This document shows, in pieces, positions 26,014 through 38,069 of a stretch of 64,000 bases of DNA (its first letter is position 1; every line of letters begins with the position of its first letter). A program made the translations under genes and the position numbers. The stretch is from Lates calcarifer (lineage: Eukaryota; Chordata; Actinopteri; Centropomidae), in contig NC_066853.1 in assembly GCF_001640805.2 (NCBI RefSeq), forward strand, positions 22,751,173 through 22,815,172. Reading direction: 5' to 3'. The notes under the pieces are model-generated. The model was not told where the DNA came from, did not search any database, and worked only from the letters and a program-made list of their open reading frames with translations.

Positions 26014-26675
26014 TGTGTGTGGCCTCCAGGGCAAAAGTGAAGTTTGGCATGTGTGGCAGAAAATCCAGGTGACATTTGAAGAGGCTTGTGTGTTATGACT
26101 CCGGCTTATTGATATGGAGCAATGCCGCTCCTGTTGCCCATGCCACAACCCCCTTAGCTGGCCCAGGAGGCCTGGATACACACACCCACACAGATGTGCA
26201 GGCTGAAACTCAAATGAATCTAAAACTGTGGTTTTTGATTATTTGCACACTGAGTTATTCCTCTCCCCTCTTTTTCTGCTTAAACACACACATACACTCA
26301 TACAACCCTCTGTCATAAGCTGAGCACTGTACACTTAAGTCAACATAGTCATAGACTCCCCCAGGCCTACGACGACAGAGTTGAATTAACTACCACCACT
26401 GGAGACCTGAGGACACAGAACACACACACACTCCCAGACACAGGAAATGTGAAACAGCAGAGGAGAGGGACAGAAAAAGACTAGCAAAGGCAGATTTCAT
26501 CCCTCAAATGTGATCTAAAAATCCACTGTGCTGCAGCAGACTCATGAGCACACTAACCTTTCCATGGATCATCACATTTCCAGTTATTAAGGGACTACAG
26601 GATGACAACCATTGTAACCATCTTCTTCTTAAAGACCACAAACACAAAGTGACAAGCTGCCATCAGTGTTTTCCT
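25080..26675. other. Intronic sequence without recognised gene
   Basis: It contains the 25980-26020 microsatellite and short CA-rich tracts. No exon, RNA gene or repeat family was recognised. Confidence 0.5.
25980..26020. repeat. (TG)n microsatellite
   Basis: About 41 bp of TG interrupted once by AC. Confidence 0.95.
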
Positions 26676-26679
26676 CGCA

Positions 26680-26870
26680 CTGTAATCTTCATTGGATGCT
26701 GCTTTTTAATAGCCTGATGGAAGACAAATAATTGTTTTGAGGGAAGCTGAGCTCGGTCCTAATTCAATCTTCTCACCACCCAAATCCCCACTCAAATACA
26801 CTAATGCACATTAATGAGATTTCATAGCTCTTAATGGGAGACAATGGCAGCGTCTGTGCAGGTTTTTACT
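26680..26870. promoter_or_regulatory. Candidate conserved intronic enhancer
   Basis: Repeat-free stretch with several homeodomain-like words: AATAATTGT near 26727-26735, CTAATTC near 26759, and ATTAATGAGA around 26810. Inference from motif density only. Confidence 0.22.
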
Positions 26871-26874
26871 GCAC

Positions 26875-27968
26875 GCATTCCCTCATGTGTTTGAGTTTAA
26901 CGGATGTGTGTCTGTGGTGTCTGTCTGGTCTAAATCTGTTTTCATTAGCTGTCGCATGAGCTCATGAGTACTTACCCATCTGCTGCGGGGGGTACATGCA
27001 CAGTAAGCAACACAGATGCATAGAGTACATACCTGCTAGGTGTTATACAGAGAGGGGATTCCAGAACTGACTCCTCTCTCTTTCCTTTCACTTCATTAAT
27101 CCACCTGGACATCCCTTTCCGTCTTCCCTTTGCTTTTTTATACAGAAGTGCCTTTCGTCCTTGAAGGATGACAATAAGGCTAAATAATTGAAAGCATTAA
27201 TATATGTATATGGGTGTAAGAGGCATGGTGTGGGATGGAGTGTCAGGTCTCCTTTAAGTTATGGAGTAATTAACGTGGCACTGCTCGATGCACAAAGTGA
27301 TTTACCAGGACTTTGTCACAGAATTCAAATCAAATAACCATCAGTGTGTAAGCAGGGCCAGTATTTATTTCAGACCTTCTGTTTTTTCCCAATACACAGG
27401 CTCTGTCATGTGAACTTATGACTGGACCTCTGTTTTTTGGCATTTGGACTTCTATTTTTCTCTCTTTCCTGTCTCTTCTCCCCCACAAATATTCCCCATA
27501 CACAGTACACATCTGCACAGCCATGGTAACACAGCAGGATCATTTAGGCCTTAGTTAATGAACCAAGCAGCATTAGATTTCAGGACCTAACACTTTCCCT
27601 AGTTTACAATGTATGGATACAGGATCTATACTGTATAAATGGATCTCAGCATGCTGTGGCATGTTGTTGAACGCTACATGTTCACCCATGTGATTCCAAC
27701 TTCGATCTGCAGTGACTGGAGCAAAAATCTCAGAAATGTTTGTAAAACTCAAGTCAGATCATACTTTATTTTACACTCTGCCTGAAACTCATATTACACT
27801 TAATGTTTACATAATCATACACAGTAAATTTGCACTCATTTCTCCATATTTTAATTATACCACTGCTACTTCTGTCTACATTTATTTATTTACATTTATT
27901 CCATCTGTGAAGAGGCATCATTGATTTTTCATTCTCCCTGAGGTTTTTCCATTTTTTTTCCTATTGAA

Positions 27969-28010
<42 letters not shown>

Positions 28011-28660
28011 AAAGTTGTAACTAAGAGTCTAAGGATTTATGGTGCTGTACATATTATAAATCCTCTGAGGCAATTGTTAGTTTTGTGATTTTGAGAAATA
28101 ACACACAATTACACAATTAAGTTGATCTCTTCATATTTGATATTTATAAGTTGCTCTTGAAATTTCAGACTTGACATCATATTTGTATCTTTGCTGTTAC
28201 AAAGTGAAAAGTTTGGCTACTATGGGAAATTGAAAAACCTAACTTCCACTTAATATGGCCACAATCTGAAAGCCTGACTGTGTGAGTAAATTTAATGTAA
28301 GGATGTTCCCATTTGTCCCATGCAGATGTATTCTGTTGTCTTCCTACCTGTAGCTGCAGGATTGGATGATGCATCATCCTTCTAGTACTGATAGTGGTTC
28401 TCTAACATTCAAACTCTTGGCATTGGCTCAGCATGCTACAATCCAACACTGACACTTTTGCTCTAATGGTATTCACCAGGTGCAATGATAGTGTGACAGT
28501 GAGTCAGCATGAACCATACCAGGCCCCAGAAACTGTAGCAGCTAAATGGAATTGATCCATCATTTTTTTTTATTATTTACTCATGTACTTTTTCTACTGA
28601 CATGTCAAAATGTCTTCTATGAATAAGGTCTATCTACCACACTAGAAGGCCTATCATAAT
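26875..28660. other. Intronic sequence without recognised gene
   Basis: Apart from the microsatellite at 27974-28008 nothing was recognised; short frames at 27330-27524 and 27712-27924 have no motif. Confidence 0.5.
27974..28008. repeat. (TG)n microsatellite
   Basis: Uninterrupted TG run of about 35 bp. Confidence 0.95.
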
Positions 28661-28668
28661 GATATCTA

Positions 28669-29750
28669 CAGCGATCAGCCACAACTTTCAAACCACCGAC
28701 AGGTGATGAGAATAACATTTATTATCTTGTTACAATGGTACCTGTCAAGGGATGGGATATATTAGGCAGCAAGTGAACAATCAGTTCTTGAAGTTGATGT
28801 GTTGGAAGCAGGAAAAGGGGCAAGTGTGAGGATCTGAGTGACTTTGACAAGGGTCAGATTGTGATGGCTTGACGATTGGGTCAGAGCATCTCCAAAACGG
28901 CAGGTCTTGTGTGTTCCCGGTATGCAGTGGTTAGTACCAACCAAAAGTGGTCCATGAAATGACAGCTGGTGACAGGCCAAGGCTCTCTGATGCATGTGAA
29001 GAGCGAAGGCTAGCCTCTGTCATCCAAATCCGCAGAAGAGCTACTGAAGCACCTTAATGCTGGCTATGAGAGAAAGCTGTCAGAACACAGTGCACCACAG
29101 CGTTTTGCGTATAGGGACATGTGAGCATGCAACATAAATGTGAGCATCAGAACTGGACCATGGAGCAATGGAAGAAGGTGGTCTGCCCTGATGAATCATG
29201 TTTTCCCTTATGGCATTTGGATGGCTGGGTGTTGTACGTTGTTTACCTGGTGAAAAGATGGCAGCAGGGTGCACTATGAGAAGAAGGCAAGTTGGCAGTG
29301 ATAGTGTGACACTCCTGGCATTCATGTGGTTGTGACTTTGGCACATATCACCTACTTGAACAATGTTGCTGGCCAAGTACACCCCTTCATGGCATCGATA
29401 TTCCCTGATGGCAGTTGCCCCTTTCCGCAGGATAATACGTCCTGCCACACTGCAAAAAATGTTCAGGTTCAGGTACATGACAAAGAGTTCAACATATTGA
29501 CTTGGCCTCCGAATTACCCAGATCTCAAATCTGATTGAGCAACTGTGGAATGTCCTGGAAAAACAAATCTGATTCATGGAGGCCCCATTTTGCAACTTAC
29601 AGGACTTAAAAGATCTGGTACTAATGTCTTGGCACCTTATTCCTTCAGAGGTCTCCTTCAGAGTCCATATCTTGCAGAGTCAGAGCTGATGGCAGGAAGG
29701 GGACCTAAACAATATTAGGCAGGTGGTTTTAATGTGGTGGCTGATCAGTG
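28669..29750 (+). mobile_element. Decayed Tc1-type DNA transposon with recognisable ends
   Basis: The left end CAGCGATCAGCCACAAC (from 28669) and the right end GTGGTGGCTGATCAGTG (to 29750) are inverted repeats of roughly 28 bp, extended inward by a shared AAACCACC word. Both are flanked by TA (28667-28668 and 29751-29752), the target duplication of Tc1/mariner elements. The length of about 1.08 kb is short of a full element, so internal sequence has been lost. The strand is that of the transposase. Confidence 0.9.
28800..29660 (+). pseudogene. Broken Tc1-type transposase
   Basis: Tc1 transposases combine two helix-turn-helix DNA-binding domains with a DDE catalytic domain. Here the first helix-turn-helix region reads DLSDFDKGQIVMA and then a stop, followed by RLGQSISKTAGLV and a damaged SRYAVVST segment. 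The catalytic residues can still be located: Asp in a PDES context at 29190-29192, Asp in QDNTSCHTA at 29431-29433, and Glu in LIEQLW at 29537-29539. They lie in different frames, with an extra base near 29527 separating WPPNYPDL from the Glu segment. Part of the linker and mid-domain is deleted. The minus-strand 171-codon frame at 29080-29595 is an antisense shadow. Confidence 0.85.
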
Positions 29751-30120
29751 TATGTACATGTACCTATCTATAAGACAAGGTGGAATTTGAAATTAACATT
29801 AAGAAAAATTAGATCCTGTGGTATGTCCATTAACCATAAATTGTATTTAAATCATAAACCTAACCCATAAACCTCCAGTATGATCCTACACTATTTTATC
29901 ACAGTTCATTGTTACAGTATCAGTCTTTCTGCACTGATGAAAAAGAGCTGGCCTTGGGTGCAGTTATCGACTTAGGAGAGAGAATCCTTTCTCTGACTTG
30001 TCAGCTTGAACGTTAAGGAAAGCAGAAACACATAGATATACAGAATACACACACAATGCCCAGTGTTTCTTTTCTCTCTTGCCTGAGGTGCTTTGCGCAT
30101 CAAACCTCACCTCACCTAAC

Positions 30121-30175
30121 AGTCAAGTCAAATTTTATTTACATAGCCCAGTATCACAAATCACAAATTTGATCT
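30121..30175 (+). repeat. Short fish interspersed repeat fragment
   Basis: AGTCAAATTTTATTTACATA followed by GCCCAGTATCACAAATCACAA is a recurrent retroposon-derived phrase in fish sequences, recalled from memory. Only about 55 bp remain. Confidence 0.5.
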
Positions 30176-30750
30176 GCCTCTGTGGTTGTCTGTCTTTGTC
30201 TTCTGTTTTCTCCTCTTTTCACTGCAACTTCTTTTCTGTTTCCACATCCAAGGGGGATGAACTGATTCTCAGAAGGATATGTATGTGTTTGTGCGGCTGC
30301 AGGTCTTCTACTAGCTTAAGTCCAGGTCTAACCTGTCACAATAGCACAGATGTTTAGCCAGCTAGGCTTCGATGTCCATTGCTGCGGGGATCATCTCACA
30401 CACATGCCACACAAAACACATCCAAACACAAATTACACACCATACCAATCACTGTTGCTCCAACTGAGCCATTAGGCTGTGCTGATAGGCAAAGCATAAA
30501 CCCACTGCCTCACCCCAGAACCATTACCCAGGACGTGTCTGTGTGCAACATAGGTAATGCTCCTCTGACTCCTTTGCTGAGCCCACAGCTTCATCATCAT
30601 TAGGCTGCTGCAGTGATAAGACAAAGTGATAGAGGGATGAGGAGAGAGACAGAAACAGAGAGAAAGGGATGTGGTTCTGCAGCAGAGGTATCAAGGGGAT
30701 TACCTTCACAACTCCCACCTACCTAATAGACTCTCTCACCAGGTCTAATG

Positions 30751-30784
<34 letters not shown>

Positions 30785-30797
30785 ACGCACGCACACA
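30751..30797. repeat. (CA)n microsatellite
   Basis: About 29 bp of pure AC followed by interrupted CA/CG units. Confidence 0.95.
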
Positions 30798-31069
30798 TGC
30801 ACACTCCCTTTTTTGACACTTCAAGGCGTCCTGCATTGATGGCTCCTCGCAAAGAAATTTAATAAAGTGAGTGCTATGAAAACCGCATCCAGGAGTGTAA
30901 CACTACTTCTTGGTTTATTATCATTAGTACAAAATACACATATTTTAGGGATTGAAGTCAAATTCAATTCTAAAACTTTTTTTTTTTTTGCATTCATCTT
31001 TCCCTCCTTTTCCTCTCAATAATTCTCCCCTCTTAATGTACCCCACATTGCTCTTATCTGATCTGCCTT

Positions 31070-31180
31070 CATTAACAGCACAGCCTCGTTAGTGTTCCCT
31101 GAAACGTTAATCTCGTTAAGAACAATCAAAGCGGCCCTACTCCAAGCCGGCCTCTGTGCAATGAACAGAGAACAATGGTG
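31070..31180. promoter_or_regulatory. Candidate conserved intronic element with Sox-like site
   Basis: Repeat-free sequence with AACAATCAAAG near 31122 and AACAATGG at 31171-31178, both Sox/TCF-like words, and two CGTTAA-type words. Inference only. Confidence 0.22.
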
Positions 31181-31778
31181 AAGTTGTTTCTTTTTGAACT
31201 CTTTTCATCTTTACCTCCTTTGTATGTTTTATTTCTTTTCATTTTCTTTACAGACATTGAGCTGATTGCGTCTTGTTTGATGAGCTGCCGTGTTTGGGAT
31301 CAGTGTCCTGCTGAAACCTCAGATCTCTAACACTATTGCTAAAGCTCTGAGCCCACCCTAAATTTTCTGTATTACTGAGGGTAATGTGAGGTGAGAGCAA
31401 AAAGGAAAAATGTAATTTGTAAAATTCTTTTATTTTTTTGAGAGGGAATACAGCATGTGTGTGCACCTTCATTACCATATTCATCAAGGTCGCGTGTAAC
31501 TTTGATTTTTATCTGCTGTCATTAGCCTGGCTGCATTTTACTAGTCCTTGGCTGTAACCTCTGTTTTCTCCTCTCCTTTCTCACCCTCCTTCTTCTTTTA
31601 TCTCAACAGAAACAGGCAGAGACGTGGTGCTGATGTTTAGACCTTCCATCAAAGAGCTGATTGGTTATGGCGCTTGACAATGATTAGATTTTAATTGATT
31701 AGTTACAACCTAATTGGCTGATAGGCAGCAGCTTAATGAAAATGAGAAGACTTGAGGGGAGCTTAGCCCCAGTCTTCA

Positions 31779-32260
31779 TCAGTAGCACTGGAGGAGGCAT
31801 GCATCTATCAATTTTGTATTGCCTATCAAGGGCCAGTTGTGGTGGCAGCAGGCTAAGCAAGTTAGCCCAGGCGTCCCACTACCCAGCTCCCTGAGCAGCA
31901 GTTTCCCTCCAGATGTCTGAACTCCTTCCCTAACCCTAAGGGTTAGCCCAGCTACCCTCTGGAGATAACTCATTACGACTGCTTGTATTTGCAATCTTAT
32001 TTTTTCGGTCACTACCCAAAGCTCAAGACCATGTGTGATGGTTGGAACGTAGTTCATAGTCTGATGAGGCCAACAGAATCACATCATCTGCAAAAAGCAG
32101 AAAGCAGATTCTGAGATCCCCGAACCAGACACTCCTCTCCCCCAGTCTACACCTTAAGATCCAATCCATGATCACAAATACAATCAAGGATCCCTGGTGG
32201 AGCCAAACACCCACTGAAAAGTTGTTTGATTTCTTGCCATGGATACAGCCATAGCTCATA
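31779..32260 (-). mobile_element. Non-LTR retrotransposon (LINE) reverse-transcriptase fragment
   Basis: On the minus strand, 32259-32060 carries LLFADDVILLASSD, the FADD active-site block of LINE reverse transcriptases. 32057-31940 carries YVPTITHGLELWVVTEKI and MSYLQRVAGLTLR, the conserved C-terminal block of a LINE abundant in fish. The segment between the blocks (on the order of 100 codons) is missing at about 32057, so the copy has an internal deletion as well as 5' truncation. The element tail runs to about 31795. Clade was not determined. Confidence 0.85.
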
Positions 32261-32264
32261 TAAC

Positions 32265-35200
32265 CAGAAATCTACTTCTCCTCCATGTGAACCACTGTAT
32301 CACTCATTATCTGTGGGCTTCACAAGGAGCATTCATTGAGTATAATATGAAGTGAATGTCTCATTAGAAATGATGTACAGTGAAATATAAACAGTGAAAT
32401 GTATATATACATTTGGAACCTATTTCTGTAATTATGTTTTGGATTTTTATGAGTAGAAGGATGGATGTGTAGGAGGATGATGTCGATAATTATGTGGGTT
32501 AATCGACTAGTTTTCCTCCTTATTCTTCCTCTGGTCTTTATGGGGATCACAAAGGGCCCATACATGGTGTTCCATGTGAAATATCTGTAACATGGAAACG
32601 ATTGTTAGGCTGTGGTTCTGTGTATCAGTAGGAATACTCCTGACTGAAATGTTTGCACTTTCAGCTTGAAAATGAAATATTTATTGATACATTTTCGTTC
32701 AGCCACAGCAACATACAACCTATCACTACTTTGTAGTAGCATTAACTGTTTCTCAGCAGGGTCACGTTTTATAGGAAATTTGAAGTTTCCGATTTGTTGA
32801 AATTGGTCATTGTGGATTAAGGATCCACAAATATTCTGTAAAGACTGTTGATGCTGTTCTGTTCTGCAGTCTGATAAATAAAGATCTGACCTTGACGGTC
32901 ATTAAAAAGATCACTATGTGTGAGCTCTGGGGAAAAAGGGGAGGGAAAAGAGCACTGGTGTCTATGTAGCACAGCAGGAATCCTACATAAAGGGCACAGG
33001 GTGCTCACAGCATGCACACTGGTCTGCTTCTGTGTGAGAGTGTGTGTAACTATGATCTTTGCTCTACCAGAGGTTGTGTACAGACTTCATGATAAACCCC
33101 GTGTTGGCAACCAACACAGAGGAGGCAAACTCAGGGTTACAGTTCAGACAGAAAGCTTGATCTCTTTTAAGATTTTGACCATGTTCACAATAATGTTGAC
33201 AAATTTGAAGACCATGTTTTGTTTCCTCTCTTTTCCTCCATCCACAGCAAGCAGGCATCTTACCCTCTCAGAAGGAGATGTTGTGGAAAATGTTCTCATA
33301 AGTGAATAAATCTAAAAATACTGGTCTCATGACGTCGTGTGGATGGGGAAAACAAATTTAGTGAGATCAACAACTTTTCACATACAAAGCCAACAATCTG
33401 CACTTTCCCCGAGTGTTAAGAAGCTTATTTAAAATGTCAGTATCACTGACTTTGAGACTTTGATTTTCAGTATTACAGTTACTGGCCTGGTGTTACTGTG
33501 TTGAAAATAAAAGCTTAACAAAACTGTGCTATAACACATTAGAATTCAAATCTACTACAGTATCCATCAAGGAAGGTTATTGTGACAGAAAGATCAGAAT
33601 AACATTTAGTTAGAGTTATGTCATGCTCAGAATAACCTGGTCATGGCAGCAAACTGTCACTGAAATCCTGTGAAGATGACGGTGGATGATCCTCATCATG
33701 AAACCTAGACCCCTGCTGAACAGGCAGAGTTTTGGACCAGTAATGCAGAGAGAAATTAAGATCTGTGAAGTACTACTCCTGTCGACAGGAGAGTTAACTA
33801 TCTGGTATTGTAATTTTACAATAAAACACGCAATCACAAAGAGACTCAAGAGGCAAGAGTGACTGTCTTTGTTTGTTAAAATGATCTGTGTGTTCAATCA
33901 CAGTTCAGCTGTGGCAGAAATGAAACACTCAACAAGTACAATTGAACTAACTGTGAAGGAGAAACAACAGCTCAGTTTTTTTGGAATTGTGTTCATTTTG
34001 GACGATTTCAGACATCAGGATTTATAGCACATCCGATGCCACCATTTACGGTCAGTCTGGGAAGTTGCATGCCCCATACTGCAGTAGTGCATGGGCATGT
34101 AGCATGCCAGACTTTCATGTAGGAGACCTGAGCTTCTCATCAGAGACTTTACATTTTGCGCAATCTTTCTCTTGTAAATCTTTTAGCTGCCTTATTATTT
34201 TCATTTTCTTCAACCACAGTCTTTCACTTATCTCAACCATACCTACATATAAAAAGAAGATATCATATTTTTTCACAGTTTTGGCATTTCAGGTTGCAAA
34301 TTTTCAGAAAATTACCTGGAATTTGCAAATGGAAAACTATACATGCTCATGGTATTTTCAGATTGAACGATTGATAGTGTAGTCTTGGCAACTCAGTGGT
34401 GTGTACAAGTGTGTACAACCTTTAAATCTCAACCCCCATTCATGCATCCTCTTGTTTCACTTCTGTCCTGAGACCATTAGTATACTCCAGATGCCTGTCA
34501 CCATACCAACCACCTCACTTTGCTATGTGCATCTGTTTGTTGCATAAAGTGTCAATGTGCATCTGACAATGAAAGACTTATAGCTGCATGTGCACTCATG
34601 TCCTCTCCCCATTCCTACACCTGCTCCAGCACAGCACCTCTGTTAGCAGTTAAATATGGCTGCACTGTGCTCATCCTCACCCCTCCTCCAGCTCTACTCT
34701 TTCCACGGTAGCTCCTTTTCTTTCCCCCAGAGGAGATTAGTGTCTCCTCTATGAAGTACAACTTGACCTTAACCCTCCCTCATTCTCTCCCACACTGCCT
34801 CTAACACTCCCCTCATCACCATTTGATGTAAATGCAAATGATTCATCATCCTCCACTGATACAGTATCAGCAGCCCATGTCTGGGGTGAAAAAAAAAAGA
34901 CTTTATGGAGTGGTTCTCCTTTCTGACGAGTCAAGTACCTCACAGGGGCTCTTTTAAACATCACTGGAACATAATTTAATGTACATAGAGTTAGGTGAGA
35001 CTAGAGGTGTGTCAGTGTCTTTCTAGTTAAATCTCAAAACACTATCCCAGCTGGCTTTTTCACAAAAGAGTAATTGTTATTCTTATCCTTTCTCAGTTTC
35101 CCCATCTCTCCATGTTTTCCACCCCCCTGTTCTCTCTCCCTTTGCCTCTCCTCCTCCTCTTTTGTGGACAGCAGGCATTCAGTCTCTTATCAGTGGAATC

Positions 35201-37635
35201 AGCCAAGCACAGCCACTTTTGGGCCGCAGATAGGCAGGAATTGGCTGACAGTGTGGAACCGCTACTGAGAAAGAGAGAGATATTAAAGATTGGGGGGGGG
35301 CAAGAGAAACGACTAATCGCAAAAAAGAATAAAAACAAAAGATGAGGTGTTTGTTTTCTTCATAGAAAAATACCCAGAGATAAGATAAGAACTTTTTCTC
35401 ACAATCACAACATCAGATGCAGTCTGTCTTTTGTACAGAATAACATATCTCCCATGCCATCTTCAAAAACTAGCAAGCTTGCGTTTATGTGTGACTTTCA
35501 GAAATCCTTGAGGCCCCAGCGCCTGACTAACTTTTCTGTCTCACAGTTACAAATAATACACATTTTGTTAAGTCCTCCTACATATTAATCAAGTCTCAGC
35601 TCATTTGAAAGTAAGATTGCATTGCAGCTAATCAAGCTGGAAGCTGATCATCCCCAGCTGTCTGCCTCATCTCCTCTAAGGTAAATACAGTCATTTTTGA
35701 TGAGGTAGCTTTAGCAACTGGACCCAAAGCAAGCAAAGTTTATAAAACACACACCTGTGTAGTAAGATGTATGCCAATGAAATGGTCGTTACCTAAGCAA
35801 ACTAACAAACACTTCCTGTCATGTGATGTCAATAAAACTCATTTGTGTGTTTGAGGATTATGGGAGATTAAAATTGCAGCTAATGTGTAAAGATATCTAA
35901 TTTAAGGGTAAATCAACACAGAATCACACAAGCTAGAAAAGTGCTGATGAACTACTCTCTATGGCATTGAACTTTCAAGGTTGTTACAGCCTGGTCAGGG
36001 TAGAACGGTTCAATTACACCAAATAAGTAATTGTTCTGCAACATTGTTCTGATCTTACAAAAAGTACCTCTAAAGTAACTTTAAAGTTTCTTGTTTCACT
36101 TTGCTTTTCTGAGGCCATATTTTTCTCATGGCATCATGGTAATAACTTGAGTAATAATTACATTACATGAACAGTATTTAAATGACTATTCATCCAGCCT
36201 TAACACAAATTGTTTCTATTAACTGGTATTCACAATTGTTGGGGAGTCATATGCAGTGCAACGTATATATTGCAGGATTGATGCCTGCAGAATATGAAGT
36301 ACAGGACAATATGGATACATGGTTGGTAGCAGATAGTGAATGAACTCTGTGCAATGTGTTAAAGTGCAGGGGAAGAAATATAGGTGGGGGAAGTGGTAGT
36401 AATTTATCCATTTTAATGCATCTCATTAATAAGGAACAAGAGGCCCTGTAAAATGGAAAGTGGTAGAAAAGAGGAAAAAAAGGAAAGCAGAGGGGGAGGA
36501 GAAAGAAAGGGATGAAGGGAAGATGGTGGGGCGTAATCAGACTATAATTAAACCACTCTCTCATTCACATTGAGGGGCGTGCATATGCACACAGATAGGA
36601 TGCTTACATGGTTACATGGTGCATGGGCACACTGTACAGATAGATACTGCTGCTCTGTACACTTCACTACAAACAACAGATAAACTCACATGCTCAGATG
36701 CATCACATATACTGTAGTCTATCTTTTACTTGATTTTCATGCCTGGACTGCAGTTTCGTGGCTGCACAAAGACTGCAGATCTAAGGCATGCTGGCATTTT
36801 GGTGACCTTGAAATGCACCTGCCTGTTCATTTGGTATTTCTGTGCCCTGCACACCTGGCATAGCGAAAGGGTGAGAGGGCTATAACAATGAAATGGGTGT
36901 TGCATGTAAATGAGGTTGTGATGTTGGTTCTTTTTTTTTTCATTAGAGCTCCATTAAGCAGTATTTTTGACATGAACGTTGACTCTTTACAAGTTGAAAG
37001 AGTGCCTATTGCCATCACACTGAGAATCAACACCAAACTGCAACTGTAAACAGCTTTCAAAAATTCCAGTTCATTATTGGACATTGACAAACTATGTGGT
37101 TAAGTCTTCCAAAGGCAAACATGCAGAAATACAAAGTAACTGAGTGGCTTGGCAAATAAGGTTGATCTACCAAACTAAGGAGAACCAGATATTATTTCCC
37201 ACAACTGTGCTAGTGCTGAAAATCTAGTGAATAATGGTCTGAGGTTTGGCAGGAGGCGAAAGAGGACATTTTTTCATTTCCCCCCAGCTTTACATTATTA
37301 AACACTGATCCATAAATTTCCACCAACATTGTCTGTATACTTATCTAGAGTTGCCAGAACTGCAACAACTGCATGTAGTATTGCCTTATATTAACATGTT
37401 TTGTTTGAGTTGCACCTGAACTAATGCATTTTTAATTTGCAGTAGATACAGATCTTGCTGGATAGTCATGTAAATAGACTCTCCAGAGGTAAAGGTCCTG
37501 AGTCCTGATTATTAGGGGAAATAGCTGATTTATGCAAGTATGCCAAATACACAGACTTTCCTCTCACAGTTGTGAAGTTAGTGACAATGCTGTCTTATGA
37601 AAACAGCTAAATCTAAGATACCATGTTCTAGTTAT
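32265..37635. other. Intronic sequence without recognised gene
   Basis: No exon or named repeat was recognised in about 5.4 kb. The frames at 32920-33309, 33981-34382 and 35074-35345 show no conserved motif, and the antisense pair around 35093-35345 is low-complexity. A short purine-rich tract lies at 36470-36530. Confidence 0.45.
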
Positions 37636-37639
37636 ACAT

Positions 37640-38065
37640 GTGTACAGCTTCAACCTCAGCAAACTATGGCTGAAGAGTGTAATACTATTACGCCAGTGGA
37701 GCATGACTGAGAGTCCCAAATCATGGTAAGCTATACTTAGGCACAGGTATGCACTGAGCTACTAACATCAGCATCCTATCAAGCTCACAATGAAAATGTT
37801 AACGTGCCGATGTCTAGTTAGTTTAACATGATGGCATTCTAACATTTTTATTTGGCATGGATCACAAAGTACAGCTTAGGCTGACAGGATTGTAGTTTTG
37901 CAGGTATCAGGTGATAAACTTAAGTATTGGACAAATTTTAATTTTGACCTTATCCTGGTGCCAGATGAAGAGTCAATGTCTATGCCAAATATCATGGCAA
38001 ACCATCCTATAGCTGTTGACATTATTCCGTCTAGTCAAAAATGGCTGACCAACCATCATGCCAGT
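37640..38065 (+). repeat. Fish interspersed repeat, nonautonomous
   Basis: Recognised from memory by the succession 'CACAAAGTACAGCTTAGGCTG', 'TAGTTTTGCAGGTAT', 'AAGTATTGGACAAATTTTAA', 'TTTTGACCTTATCCTGGTGCC' and 'CCAAATATCATGGCAAACC', which occurs many times in fish genomes. This copy lacks a segment after the GATGAAGAGTCAATG word. It accounts for the 93-codon frame at 37898-38179. Confidence 0.7.
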
Positions 38066-38069
38066 AGAT

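Larger units (their letters stand above)
29755..31065. other. Intronic sequence without recognised gene
   Basis: Apart from a short repeat at 30121 and the CA tract at 30751 nothing was recognised; short frames at 30079-30718 have no motif. Confidence 0.5.

Noticed and set aside
29080..29595. 171-codon minus-strand frame
   Set aside because: Antisense to the Tc1 transposase remnant, whose conserved motifs and terminal repeats are on the + strand.
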